Assembly (NCBI RefSeq): GCF_002776525.5
Contig: NC_045436.1
Span: 8,182,515 to 8,246,514 of the forward strand
Direction: 5' to 3'
From: Piliocolobus tephrosceles
Lineage: Eukaryota > Chordata > Mammalia > Primates > Cercopithecidae
DNA length: 64,000 bases
In this document: positions 1 through 12,353 of the stretch, piece after piece
Position numbering within the stretch: position 1 is the stretch's first letter
How the letters are laid out: every line of letters begins with the position of its first letter
Notes under the pieces: model-generated
What the model saw: the letters and a program-made list of their open reading frames with translations, nothing else
Told to the model about the DNA's origin: nothing
Databases searched by the model: none
Made by a program: the position numbers and the translations under genes

Positions 1-1615
1 CCCAGCACCATTTATTAAATAGGGAATCCTTTCCCCATTTCTTGTTTCTCTCAGGTTTGTCAAAGATCAGATGGCTGTAGATGTGTGGTATTATTTCTGA
101 GGACTCTGTTCTGTTCCATTGGTCTATATCTCTGTTTTGGTACCAGTACCATGCTGTTTTGGTTACTGTAGCCTTGTAGTATAGTTTGAAGTCAGGTAGC
201 GTGATGCCTCCAGCTTTGTTCTTTTGACTTAGGATTGTCTTGGCAATGCGGGCTCTTTTTTGGTTCCATATGAACTTTAAAGCCGTTTTTTCCAATTTTG
301 TGAAGAAACTCATTGGTAGCTTGATGGGGATGGCATTGAATCTATAAATAACTTTGGGCAGTATGGCCATTTTCACGATATTGATTCTTCCTATCCATGA
401 GCATGGTATGTTCTTCCATTTGTTAGTGTCCTCTTTTATCTCACTGAGCAGTGGTTTGTAGTTCTCCTTGAAGAGGTCCTTTCCATCCCTTGTAAGTTGG
501 ATTCCTAGGTATTTTAGGTATTTTATTCTCTTTGATGCAATTGTGAATGGAAGTTCATTCATGATTTGGCTCTCTGTTTGTCTGTTACTGGTGTATAAGA
601 ATGCTTGTGATTTTTGCACATTGATTTTGTATCCTGAGACTTTGCTGAAGTTGCTTATCAGCTTAAGGAGATTTTGGGCTGAGACAATGGGGTTTTCTAA
701 ATATACAATCATGTCATCTGCAAACAGGGACAATTTGACTTCTTCTTTTCCTAACTGGATACCTTTTATTTCTTTCTCTTGCCTGATTGCCCTAGCCAGA
801 ATTTCCAACACTATGTTGAATAGGAGTGGTGAGAGAGGGCATCCCTGTCTTGTGCCAGTTTTCAAAGGGAATTTTTCCAGTTTTTGCCCATTCAGTATGA
901 TATTGGCTATGGGTTTGTCATAAATAACTCTTATTATTTTGAGGTACGTTCCATCAATACCGAATTTGTTGAGCATTTTTAGCATGAAGGGCTGTTGAAT
1001 TTTGTCAAAAGCCTTTTCTGCATCTATTGAGATAATCATGTGGTTCTTGTCTTTGGTTCTGTTTATATGCTGGATTACATTGATTGATTTGCGAATGTTG
1101 AACCAGCCTTGCATCCCAGGGATGAAGCCAACTTGATCATGGTGGATGAGCTTTTTGATGTACTGCTGAATCTGGTTTGCCAGTATTTTATTGAGGATTT
1201 TTGCAACGATGTTCATCAGGGATATTGGTCTAAAATTTTCTTTTTTTGTTGTGTCTCTGCCAGGCTTTGGTATCAGGATGATGTTGGCCTCATAAAATGA
1301 ATTAGGGAGGATTCCCTCTTTTTCAATTGATTGGAATAGTTTCAGAAGGAATGGTACCAGCTCCTCTTTGTACCTCTGGTAGAATTCAGCTGTGAATCCA
1401 TCTGGTCCTGGACTTTTTTTGCTTGGTAGGCTATTAATTATTGCCTCAATTTCAGAGCCTGCTATTGGTCTATTCAGGGATTCAACTTCTTCCTGGTTTA
1501 GTCTTGGAAGAGTGTAAGTGTCCAGGAAATTATCCATTTCTTCTAGATTTTCTAGTTTATTTGCGTAGAGGTGTTTATAGTATTCTCTGATGGTAGTTTG
1601 TATTTCTGTGGGGTC
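1..1615 (-). mobile_element. Young L1 (LINE-1) fragment, antisense, ORF2 reverse-transcriptase region
   Basis: The minus strand reads as L1 ORF2 from just upstream of the reverse transcriptase to the middle of the C-terminal part, and it continues off the left edge of the window. Recognisable landmarks on the minus strand are FRPISLMN, RQGCPLSPLLFN and the FADD catalytic motif (713-724). The frame containing FADD appears open from about 1615 to 1, roughly 538 codons, with no stop that I can find. A 9-bp in-frame tandem duplication (506-514 and 515-523) adds three residues. The L1 similarity ends abruptly near 1615, as expected for 5' truncation. The 3' end, tail and target-site duplication lie outside the window. 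It is about 99% like the inverted part of the L1 at 57707-58730, so it is young. Confidence 0.95.
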
Positions 1616-3134
1616 CGTATACCACCTGATTCTTAATCTGTCTCCCAGCTTTCACATGATCTGATGGCCTGCTGGCAAGGCTGGACTAAGAAAAGCTTAT
1701 GGTCTTCTTCCCATCTATGTAATTCAAAATAAAAAAAATTAAAATGTACAGTAGCAGCAAAGTACTGTTTCTTCTGATTTTCAATAGTTTAAAAATATAT
1801 ATGCTAATAAAAAATTTTTTTGAAATTAATGCTTAAATTTTCTTTATCCAGTGCCATGTACTGCTGGTTTCCATTGTAAGATCCAGCCATCATTTCAGGA
1901 GTACCGTATGTACAATTGTACTAATCAATTTTTCCTAATAAAGCAGTGTTGCTTTAGACCAGCAGCTCTTAAACTATTTTGGATCATGTGTCTCTAAAAA
2001 GCTGATGGAGCCTATTGACCTCTAAAAAATACACAAAAGTATATATGCAAATATTTCCCACAGCTTAATTTCCTTTCTCTCCATGTTCATTTCCAGCACA
2101 TAGCCAGTATAAAAAAACCTAGGAAGCGTCCGGGCACGTTCATTCTTGATTTTCATAATGATCACTTCCTAATCGTAAAATATAAATGCCTCCAAACTCT
2201 GCAACTAAAACAAAATAAGCTTTAATTCTGCTCAAAGCAACTTTTAATGAAGAGGCTTATGGTTTGGTTTGTATAAAAAGTGATTGTGGCATAACCGGAA
2301 ATGTGTAAACAATCTTTGAAAGCCAACTGATGGAAGATTTGGGCTTCAAGAAGTGAAGAAAACCAGTACTCACAAAGGAAGGCGGAAGCAAACCAAAATC
2401 AAACTCCCATGGCTTACTTTGTCATATGAGCAGGAGGTTTGTCAAGGAGCACCAGAATCCTATCCCATAATTTCTTTTGTGTTCAACTCAGAGAAGACAT
2501 TGTGGTAAGGCTTGAATCATTGAGACCATCTGTGTTAACAGCAAAAGGATTACAATTCTGCTTTTTCAATTTTAAAGCCTTCTGAGCAGAAGTAACCTTC
2601 AGAAAGTTCTGCAGATTTCTGCCTGCTGAGAAACTGAAAAGCTGAGTTACTCTTGACACCAGCCTCCAGAAATGTTTCCTCCACATTGAAAAGTTTGCTT
2701 CTCCACTTCCAATCTTTCCTTCCAGAGAGGCAACCGGGACCAAAAAAAAGTAGATTTTCCGCAGTCTCCAAAATAGTAACTTCAGAGACTTGACTTAAAA
2801 GTTTTACTTCGTTCTTTTAGCTGAAAATACCAGCCAAACCCCAAGTCAGGAACAAACTCCTTCCTGTCACACGGTTCTGAGAATGGGCTTCTTTCTTTCT
2901 GAAAACAAACAGGACTCCTTCCTGTTGTTAATGGGCTTCGCAACCTGTCCTCTGTCAAGCATCCTTGTCAAGCATCCCTGCACAGCTTTTCAAGTCTAGG
3001 CTTTTGTGACCAGGCAAAGTAAATTATGGGTACATTCCAGCCTCTTTAAGCTTAGTCATCTTAATAAGAAAAAAAAAAAGAGCCATATGGTCTGTTGTAT
3101 TTGAGAAGGAGCAGATAGAAGGGGCTTTCTCAGC
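1616..3134. other. Unique sequence, no gene seen
   Basis: I recognise no repeat family and no convincing coding potential. The two overlapping minus-strand frames near 2483-2771 lack any recognisable motif and are treated as chance. Confidence 0.5.
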
Positions 3135-3136
3135 TG

Positions 3137-3179
<43 letters not shown>
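3135..3179. repeat. (TG)n microsatellite
   Basis: A run of about 22 TG dinucleotides with one CG interruption near its start. It lies directly beside the 3' end of the antisense ancient L1 that follows, so it may have grown at that element's tail. It is likely length-polymorphic. Confidence 0.95.
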
Positions 3180-3181
<2 letters not shown>

Positions 3182-3182
3182 A

Positions 3183-3955
3183 AACAGCCTTATAGAGGTA
3201 TAACGGACACATAAGAAATGGCACATTTTGAAAGTATATAATCTGCTAATTGACATTATGTATGCACCCATGCCACCATGACCACAGTCAACATAGTGAA
3301 CATATCCACCACCTGCAAAAGTTTCCTGGGCCCTTTGTAATTCCTCCTCTTATCCTTTGCAGTCCCTCTTCCTAGGCAGCACTAATCTGCCTCCTATCAC
3401 TGAAGATTAGTTTGCATTTCCCAGATCTTAATACAAATGAAATCATAGCATTCAACTGCCATTCACCTCCTGTTGTGTGGCCCAATTCCTGACTTGGGTA
3501 TTTGCTGTGTGGTACCAGCCCATAGCCTGGGGGTTGGAGACCCCTACTATAGTATGTTTGAACAACATAATTTGTTTATTCATTCATTTACTGATGGACA
3601 TTTGGGTTGTTTCCAGTTTTGGGCTATTATTTAAAAAACAGCTATGAATGTTCTTGTACAAGTCTTTGCATGGACACTGGCTTTCGTTTTTTTTTGTTTG
3701 AAGTAAATTCCTAATAGTTGAATGGATGGGTCATAGACTTGGTATATTTTCAGTTTTTAATAAACTTCCAAACTATCTTCCAAAGTGCACACACGATTTT
3801 TACATTCCCATCAGTCATGTGTGTGAGTTTCAGTTATTCCACATTCTTGCCAGCACTTGGTATAGTGAGTCTTTAAATTTTAGACATTCTGATATGTGAA
3901 TATAGGAAGCATTGTAGTTTTGGTTTTAGTTTTATGTTTCGATTTGCAAGAACCT
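3183..3955 (-). mobile_element. Ancient L1 (L1M class) 3' end, antisense, interrupted
   Basis: The order of phrases matches the antisense 3' region of old mammalian L1s: TTATAGAGGTATAAC near the start, then the region that reads as 'GATGGACATTTGGGTTGTTTCC' in family members (3593 onward), then 'CACTTGGTAT'. The element is heavily diverged with small deletions. A short DNA-transposon remnant splits it at about 3462-3549. Subfamily (L1MB/L1MC/L1ME) is not resolved. Confidence 0.8.
3462..3549 (+). mobile_element. DNA-transposon terminal fragment (probably hAT) inside the ancient L1
   Basis: The segment runs from TCACCTCCTG through TGTGTGGCCCAATTCCTGAC to GGGGGTTGGAGACCCCTACT. It resembles one end of a common mammalian non-autonomous DNA transposon with the terminal pattern GGGGGTTGGGGACCCCTGC. 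The L1 similarity resumes after it, so it is an insertion into the L1. I do not give a family name because I am not sure of it. Confidence 0.55.
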
Positions 3956-6900
3956 TGGTCCACAGGCCATATTGACCCTTAGATGTTCCAACATGTTTGT
4001 CAATGCAGATCAACCAAAGGGTGCATAAAATTCATTGTATTTGTTTTTCCTTGACATTGCCCTGTGTAATCCAGGCTTGACGTAAACAAAGAAAAATATC
4101 CATAGTAATTAAGGGAGATTATTTATATCAAAAAATGTTTTAGACATCATAGCATGGTGACAATAGTGTATTCCTGTCATATCCAACTCTATCCATGTTA
4201 GGTGTAAAATGATTTCTTCATAATAAAATTGAACCTGATTAATTTTTATTATTGATGTTGTTTTGCTGTTTTCACCCACATAAATAATCTTCAACGTGTA
4301 AGAAAGAAATCAAAGAAATGCTTCCTTGGAAATCCAGTTCAAATATCTGAAATTCCTCTGTGAACTCCTTGCTTAAGCATCTGTGCTGTAGAGTATTATG
4401 TTTTCAACAGAGGGAAGACAATTCCTCTGTTGTCTTCTTTACTGGCTCCTCCTAAAGGTGTCATTGGTCAGAGACCAAAACATTTATCAAATTTCATTTT
4501 ACTAGTGGGAAGGCTCCCAGTGTGTTAAAGGATGGTGCCCACACATAATGTCCCTAGCTGTCCTTTCTTGACCCTTCCTCGGTAAGAAGCTCCCCAAGAC
4601 AGGGTAGGTCTGGCTCTCGGCACAGACCTGCTATTCACTTTCTGTTCCAAGATGGCCATCTGTGACTGGGAAGGTAAATCAGACAGGAGTTTGTTTTCTC
4701 CATCTGGAATAGCCGAGAGTCTTAGAGTATGGGGAGAAAAGATAAAGTAGAAGTTTCCTTCAAGCTTCTTGGCTGCAGCTGGATATTCCACTGATGCTTT
4801 TTCCCAGGAGCCCTGTTTTGGGGGATAGAAGGCCCTTGATGAGATCATGGAGTGGTACAACCTTCCGCATTCTATTTGGCATTGTTTCTTATGTACATGG
4901 TTTCTTGGTCAACAACCGTAAAAGAAAGAAGGGTTGAATAAAAGGACTTGTGGCTACAAACCAAAATGATCTCTTTATACTTCAAGGTTAGTTTTATATT
5001 TGTTCACTACCTCTTTCCTATTTATAACATTTGCAGGATTTGAGAAGATGGCACCCCCAAATATGTAACTCTGGCAAACTATTTTGAGTCCAAAGCAGTT
5101 GAGAAATGGGAGGGGCAAGTAGATCAGGTTGACCTTCCTTCTGTTTCGTAAAAGCAGGAGATAACATTCCCATGTGACAGATGTCCTCTCGATACTAGAA
5201 GGAAAGTAACATTTCTGTCATCAAAAACAGGATGTTGAGGCTGAGAGAATCATGTACAGTCTTTATTAAAATCACCCGTCATCTAGTCTCCCACATCATT
5301 TGGCTGCTTTTTTCACAAGTTACTTTTGCTGGATTCAGTACATAAGTGATCAGCTCTAACTGCATCTGTAGGTCTTCATTTCTTTGAGAAGGCTCCTGTG
5401 CCATGTGAAACTTGGATTACACACATTTGTGTGTTTTTCTTCTGTTGATCTGTCTTGCGTCAGTTTAATTCTCAGGTCCAGCCAAAAATTCCTAAAAGTG
5501 TAGAGGTAAAATTTTGCCTCCCCTAAACATTACAGTCTTTCCTTCCTTTTTAAATTTTTAGTTTTATCTCTCTAATCTAGGAGTTTACCTTACCATGCTT
5601 TGAGCCACAATTGTTTTAAATCTTCCTTAAAGTGTGTATATTGTACATAGCATTCAATGTTCTCCTTTAAAAAACCAAATATTGAGAAATAATATTAAAC
5701 ATAGCATAAGGGATATAACAATTTCTGCAAGGACTAGCCCTTCAGTAATTTATAAACCAACATCACAAAAATGACAGAGTCAGAACAGTTCGTGATAAAA
5801 ATAAAAATGTATGTGTATACGTGAGGTCACCAGATTAGAAAAATGTTCAGAAAATTATTTACCTAAAATTCCTTGATCAAATTTATTTTGTCCAGTCTCC
5901 TTTTCCAAGACAAATTACCACCAAAATCATTTAAGACAGATGGTTGCCTCTATTTTTAAAATGTTCTAGAGTCGGTAATTTCACAAGCTCCTTTGGTAGA
6001 GTCTGTTTCAGTGTTTAATCACTCTTACACTCAAGGCGCTCTTCCTTATGTCTAATATATGATGTCTAAATAATGAAATACACTGAGTGGAATAAGGAGG
6101 ATAATTTTAACTCTCATAGCCGCTAGAACTGGAGATCTAAACAATTTTTCAATGAGACACATGATTCAATTATCCTCTCTATGGGGTTGACATCTCCATC
6201 TCTGACCTCTCACCCTCTTTATAAGTCTATAATTCTTACTTTCCGCAGGATATGGTCTACTGAATACCCTACAGACATTTGGAAATTAAACTAATCAAAA
6301 TAGGCTAATTTTGCTTCTGAAGGAATGTAGTTTCCTTGTATTTGTAGTTCCATGCTCTACTTTTTCTTCTACGTTTCTTTTACTGCCTCTCTTCTCTATT
6401 TACAACACAAAATTCAACAAACTATTAGATCTAGCTATTAATATCCCATAGTATTTCTCAAAGCAGCTTCATAGTCACAGTTTCGGTTAAGGCTCTAGGG
6501 CTTTCATTCCTGAACTACGTGTACTACAGATCCCAGTTGGAATCTCTATCCTTCCCTATGACAGTGGTTGTCCATCTTCCTCGACATTAGATTTGGGGTG
6601 ACAATGACAACATTCTGAACAAAGCTCACTTTTTTCCCCTGCTCTCTGGTGTCATCTTTTCTCCAGCCAGAGATGTCTCCTGAGCAGCAATGACTAGTAT
6701 AAGTTTTTATTCTCAAGGTTCTTTTAGGTGTCAACGAATCCTTTCAAAAGGATTTAGAGATAATTAAATGTTAGGAAATACAGCTTAAAGAGTATCCCTT
6801 CCTAGGGAATGTGAACTTTAGATGTGTTTGATGTGTGGAGAAGGATTGCCTTCCTGGTGTGTTCTGTTCACGGTACACCACAGGCCATTCTCGTGGGACC

Positions 6901-7397
6901 GCGAGCAGAGGCCGTTCCCCTGTTCCTGTTGGCTTCAGAAGAATGGCCACTGGGCAACTTGGCATGTCTCCTCTAAAAAGCGCGTGCCCCTGCCTGAACG
7001 GATGCTCCCTGCTTTCCCATGACCAAGTGCAGATGGCGGCTCTCTTCCACCCTGCAGTTTGCTTTCCTGCCCCTCACAATCAACGTCCCCACCCCTTCTT
7101 TCCATCTCAGGACAGCTAAGAACTGCTCCTTACCCCTGTCACTGAAAGTCATGGATGCAGCTCCCAGAGTGAGTCCTTCCAACTTCCCCAGAATGTAAGG
7201 GTTCAAACAGTCCTCATAGTATAACAAAGGTGAAGGTAGGTGTTTGAAGAATGAATGCTATTTAGGATCAATCTCTCCTCACTCCCAGATTAGGAAGCTG
7301 TGTTGAAGTTACTGATGTAATTGAAACAAGGTGGAAACAAAGCAAGGTGCCCAGATTGAAGAAATCCTCAACATTCAACTTAGTATTAGAGGGCAGT
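3956..7397. other. Unique AT-rich sequence, no gene seen
   Basis: No recognised repeat family. Frames such as 4525-4860 (minus) and the overlapping set at 6771-7227 on both strands have no recognisable domain. The 6.8-7.2 kb portion is richer in GC than its surroundings, which lengthens chance frames. Splice-site or expression data would be needed to suspect an exon. Confidence 0.45.
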
Positions 7398-7590
7398 AGA
7401 GCTTCTGGTTAACAGTGGGGTCCCAAATGGCCCACTGAATCCTAATTTCTTCCATTACTGGTGGTCATACTTGGACACATCACTCAATTTCTTTGCCCTG
7501 GTTTCTTCATCTGTAAAATGGGGATAGTACCAACATCATAGCTTGGTTTTAGGCTGAAATATCAGGCGCTAAGGTAGCACTATGAAGTGT
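7398..7590 (+). mobile_element. MIR SINE, sense
   Basis: The diagnostic MIR core is present: TTTCTTCATCTGTAAAATGG followed by GGATAGTACCAACATCATAG. Upstream is the diverged tRNA-derived head (GGTTAACAGTGGGGTCCC). The copy is old and diverged. Confidence 0.75.
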
Positions 7591-8168
7591 TAGTTGTACT
7601 CACTGACGAAAGATAAGAGACGGCAAATGGAGGCTTCATTTTTTGGACTTGGCACCAAGGAGAGAGAGAGGATAGAGTGGGTCTTCTTCCAGGATAGGAG
7701 TGGCTTCAGCAGGTGCAGAGCCCATGAAGACAGAGGCCTTGGCAAGGTGAATGGGAGATGGTTGACTTAATGGATAAAAGGTGCCCAGCACTAAGCGTGG
7801 TGCCTGGCACTGAATCAATGAGGGCTGAATTTGTTAAATTGGTAATGGTCTGTTCTTCCTCAGCTCTAGGAATAAGGAGAGAGTGTGGGAGTATAGAAAG
7901 ACTTCAGAAGGAAAAAGAGAAGTTGATGTTAAATACGTTGGCCTAGACATCTTTTATTAAGTAAAAAAGTGTGGTTTGTTGGTTAAACAGGAGGAAGACC
8001 GACCAAATAGAGGAGAAATGGTGGAGAAGGTAGTTTTCACTTGTCTTAGTGACTACGAAGAATAAAGAAAAGTGTACTTGGGCTGAGTTGATTGACATGT
8101 TATTGACCAATAACAGCCTAACATAACATTCTTTGTTAAGAAATTTCTTTTAAGAAAAAAGAATAGTC
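7591..8168. other. Mostly unique spacer
   Basis: Nothing clear is present. A short stretch at about 7778-7850 (GTGCCTGGCACTGAATCAATG) resembles the 3' end of a MIR or L2 element but is too short to assign. Confidence 0.4.
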
Positions 8169-8483
8169 CTTTTTTTTCTTTCTTTTTTTTTTTTTGAGAC
8201 AGGGTCTCAATCTGTTGCCCAGGCTGGAGTGCAGTGACACAATCTTGCCTCACTGCAGCCTCCGCCTCCCAGGTTCAAGTGATTCTTCTGCCTCAGTCTC
8301 CTGAGTAGCTGGGACTATAACATGCGCCAACATGCCCAGCTAATTTTTGTATTTTTAGCAGAGACAGGGTTGACAGGGTTTCACCATGTTGGCCAGGCTG
8401 GTCTTGAATTCCTGACCTCGTGATCCACCCGCCTCAGCCTCCCAAAGTGCTGGGATTACAGGCGTGAGCCACCACGCCCAGCC
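8169..8483 (-). mobile_element. Alu SINE, antisense, full length
   Basis: The element reads from a T-rich tail (8169-8195) through GAGACAGGGTCTC and AGTAGCTGGGACTA to CTCCCAAAGTGCTGGGATTA and GAGCCACCACGCCCAGCC. An 11-base near-duplication (GACAGGGTTGACAGGGTTTC, about 8364-8383) lies in the right-centre. The divergence suggests AluS. Confidence 0.95.
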
Positions 8484-10914
8484 CTTTTGTTTTGTTTTTA
8501 AGGGAACTCCACCACTTGGCCTTGGATTTGAATGGAGACAGTTTCAGAGATACCCCCTTTTCGCAAGATTGCCCGGCCGTCGTCCCTTCCCATAGTTCCT
8601 CTGCTCTCCTTGGATCCATCATCTAGTTGAGTCCTCATAACAGTTATGTGAAGTATGTGTTCTTATTATTTTTATTTTTACAGAGAAGGAAGCTACCATG
8701 ATCAGAACCAGGGAAATTCAGGTCTGGGGATTTCCTCAGGTCTCTGAAGATGCTCCTTCAAATGCTAAGGATGTCCCACTGTATTTCATGATCATTAGCT
8801 GTGTGAGTACAGACATGTACCATGGACGTTGCCTGTCAGGGAAATCTTTTAAACATCCATTCGTCTTCAAGGCTGAGATATCAGATGGAAACTTTGGCCA
8901 GAGTGTGGTGGAGGAATGAGTTCAAGTCTTCCCCTTCCCTCCACCCCACCTAGTTAAATGCAAAGAAATAATTACTTTTCAGTTTCTTTTGGTAAATTCT
9001 ACCTCTGGACCCTGCATTCTAATGATTAAAGCAAAAACTGGAAGCCACGTTTTTCTGGAATTAGAATTCTTGCTGAGCATCCAACACTCTAGGCTACCTG
9101 ATGCAGGTCTCTAGACTCTGTGGACTTCAGCCAAAGCAGTGACAAAACTGGACAACATAGAAAACTTCACTGAAAAAAGTCCAAGCTAGGGGACCCTCCT
9201 GATCAATAGGAAGAAAAGTATATGGAGGAAGCAGAATATATAAAGAAATGAAATAAAGGTTTCTTTCACTTTGGGTTGATAGTGGTTTATAGAGGTGAAA
9301 TATATGGTCCTGCTGACAACAAATGCTTGATTAAAAGAATCTTAGGCATTTGATTGAAATGGCCTCATTAGATGTTTAGTTTTCTAGAGTTAATGACATT
9401 TTCTCTGCATTACATTATTTTTGTCCTGTTTAAATAATAATTTTAAAAAGAAAAGAAATGAAAACATGAGACCAAGTGCCCTTTTGCCTTGCCAGAGGGA
9501 AAGTACAATGCTAAATAGTCTCATTTTCTAGTATATCTTCACATTTAAAATAGAGTTTTCTCACTACTTAAATTAACCTACAAGTCTCAGTAGTTCAATG
9601 AATTTTCTTATTGTTCTCTGTGATCCCCTCCTCCAAACATTTTTCCTGACAGATGAATGTACAATGTCAAAAGCTTCAGGCTGCGATATACAAATAAGAA
9701 CAACACATAAGAGATAATGCAAACTAGGATTAAATTCAGAGGCTGCATTTGTTTTCTGTGCATACTTAATGTAATCTCGTATTGTTGAGAACTGTAAATT
9801 ATAATGATTTTTTAAAAACTGGTCCATCTGTGAATCAGTACATGGTGCTCCATGGCTTCTAAAGTCATATTTCTTTTAAGTTGAAATATACAAGTTTAGT
9901 TGCCACGTTCTGCACTTTTCCTACCCGCAAGGAAAAGTCACAAAGGCAGTTAGTGATCACATCACATATAAAGGAAATCTTTGTTTGGGTAAGTAATTGG
10001 ATGGTTGAAAAAAAGGAGGATTTTTTTTTTTTTTTGCCACTGGATATGTTTATTTTGCATCACTTCCTTAATTTAACTATATAGACATTCATCCTCCTTA
10101 GTCTTTCTGCATCCCGACAGATTAATCAAATCTAATAACAATGCCAAAAGCGACCTATTATTTATGCCCTTGCTTTCTGCTGCTAAATATGTAGCCGGCT
10201 GTATCCAAAGGGAAAACTTTCATTAGGAACCCATGTTTGTGCATGTTGCTATTGTCACAAATGAAACAATGAGGTGCAATTGTCATTTTAAAAAAGAAGT
10301 TCTGCAAACTTTTATTTCAAAACCCGTAAGATGAATATTGTTAAGAGGAACAGAAATGTGGATGAAAGTTTGAGTCCCGGAGTAGCCTACCACCCATTGA
10401 GATTTCTTTAATTTAGGGACAGGATGGTAGTAATCACCCCGTAATCACCCTTAGTCATTCCCACCCCGTCCCACTATTTGACATGGATAATTGCTCTGCC
10501 AAAGTCACTTTGTGTGTGTTTACTTTCAGATCACCATTTCTAAACCACACAGTTAGGAAAATGTTAAAAAGTTATGATCTAACTGAATCATTACCATCAA
10601 GGCTGAATGTTGGTAGTGGGATTAATACAGAAGAAGCTTGGTGGAGGCCACTCTGGACAGTAAGGTAAGAGGACTAAATAAAATGAGGTCACAGAGACTT
10701 CCTCGGGAGTTAGATTGCAAAACACTGCAGTTTATACCCGTTTCCGAAAACCTGAGGTATTCTGGCTTTGTTAGCTTAGAATTTGAGCCTCTGAGGGAAA
10801 GAAGGGCGACTTTCTTCTTTCCCCACCTCTTTTATGGCTGGATCCTTTGGTTTACATGTGAGATGCTAGAACCCCTCTTCTGGGTTTCAGGCAAGATATT
10901 GCTTTTAATTCTTC
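8484..10914. other. Unique AT-rich sequence, no gene seen
   Basis: I recognise no repeat or coding signature. Frames at 8698-8919 (plus) and 9573-9827 (minus) are short and motif-free. A 15-base T run lies at 10021-10035. The 10140-10260 part is balanced in composition and could be conserved non-coding DNA, but that is only an impression. Confidence 0.45.
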
Positions 10915-11180
10915 CAACACATACTCATTGAGTGACTATGAATATGTCAGTGCTACTCACGTAACATGCTTGGTGCTGGAGAAATATTGAAAGGCAAACA
11001 GGAGTACTCACTGCCTGCAAGAAGCTTAGAAGATTGGGAATACAGGTCTCAATCAACTAAATCTTTATAAATGAATAGCTGCTTTGAAAGTGGCTGTGAG
11101 AGTATGTAACAAGAGAAATTGATCTAGTTAAGAAGACAAGGAAGGTGTCCTGGAGGAAATGGATTTTGAGTTGAGAACAA
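10915..11180 (+). mobile_element. Ancient L2- or MIR-class relic, sense
   Basis: The order of phrases (ACTCATTGAGTGACTATG, GCTTGGTGCTGGAGAAATA, GGCAAACAGG, CTGCCTGCAAGAAGCTTAGA) matches the common mammalian repeat pattern with 'tgctgggaatacagcagtg...aaacag...cctgccctc..gagctta'. It is too diverged to name a subfamily. Confidence 0.5.
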
Positions 11181-11888
11181 GAACAAGATTTGATTCTAAA
11201 ATCTGTATTAAGTCTATATTAGAGGTAGGAAGATATTATTAGAATTACATAGACATTAGGAGTTTGTTTGTGTCTGAATATTTTGAAAGGATACAGTCAA
11301 TAACACAGTGTGACTGAACTTCTGAAATCAGCAGGTAAGACAGTCAAAATCAAGTGCAAGTTATCAAATCTCAATTTGTTATTAGTATAATTTCACTGAC
11401 CTCAAAAAGCCATTGTGAGATTAAGTTAAACAATGTATATAAAGTACTTATCACAGTGACTAGGAGGTGGCACCCCCCACCTTTTTTAACCTAAAGTGTT
11501 ATTTTCGAGGGTGGATTAAATGAACAATCCACATAGCTGCCCATAACTAGGGTGGATATACAATTTATTGTCCAGGACATTTTTGAGCATGAAAAGTATC
11601 AGGATGAGAGGTATGAAATGGAAAGTGTGATCACCCTACCTATATTTTACTGCCTAGCTGAGATGATGTCAAAAAGCAATTAGCAAGGCATCCATGTTGC
11701 CCGCACAAATCATAGCCAGCTACCTCAAAACCATGCTTTGTAATATGGCCTGGTGGAACTTTGCCTTGAATATTCTGATATGATACCACTCTGATAACAC
11801 AGATCATTTTAAAGTATATGGATATTGGAAGGGAAATCTTGCGGCTATCACTGCTTTCCTTTTATTAATTACAAAGTTGAAAGTTGCC

Positions 11889-11921
<33 letters not shown>

Positions 11922-12265
11922 AAAATTAAACACTACAGAAGGGTATGAAACAAAAAATAAATATTTTCTACCTCTTCCCCTAGTCCCACTGCCCAGGGAC
12001 TATTTCTTGAATATCTACCCAAAGATGAGTGTGTGTGCATGCACACGTGTGTGGGTAGGTCTATTTATATATATGTAGTGATGCTACATGCATAATAATG
12101 TAGCTCATATCTCTTGAGAAATAAGCATGTTTAGAATAAGTAGAGTTTGCTCAGACCACATAACTTTCTTCAAAGGTGACTGAACAAGATCCTTCCTACC
12201 TTATAGTCAATGACCTCGCTAACAGGATGGCTGCTTTCCTTTTCAGACTCTGAGCACCTTGGCCA
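11181..12265. other. Unique sequence with a 30-base A run
   Basis: No gene or clear repeat. The homopolymer A at 11890-11919 could be a retrotransposon or retrocopy tail on the plus strand, but I do not recognise the 300 bases before it and see no target-site duplication. Confidence 0.5.
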
Positions 12266-12279
12266 CCAGTAGGGGGCAG
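12266..12279 (+). promoter_or_regulatory. Candidate CTCF-binding motif
   Basis: CCAGTAGGGGGCAG fits the CTCF core pattern (CCASYAGRKGGCRS) at every position, and the preceding bases (GGCCA) fit the upstream extension. This is a sequence match only. Occupancy and orientation-dependent looping are inferred, not seen. Confidence 0.5.
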
Positions 12280-12353
12280 TCCTTGTGCAGCCTGGCAGCT
12301 CCATGACCCTGGGCTGCTACTCTCAATTTCTTTCTCACTATTGACCGCAAAGG

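Noticed and set aside
468..923. 151-codon plus-strand open frame, with a near-identical 109-codon twin at 58406-58735
   Set aside because: Both are antisense shadows of L1 ORF2. The real coding sense is the minus strand, and the two are alike because the L1 copies are alike.
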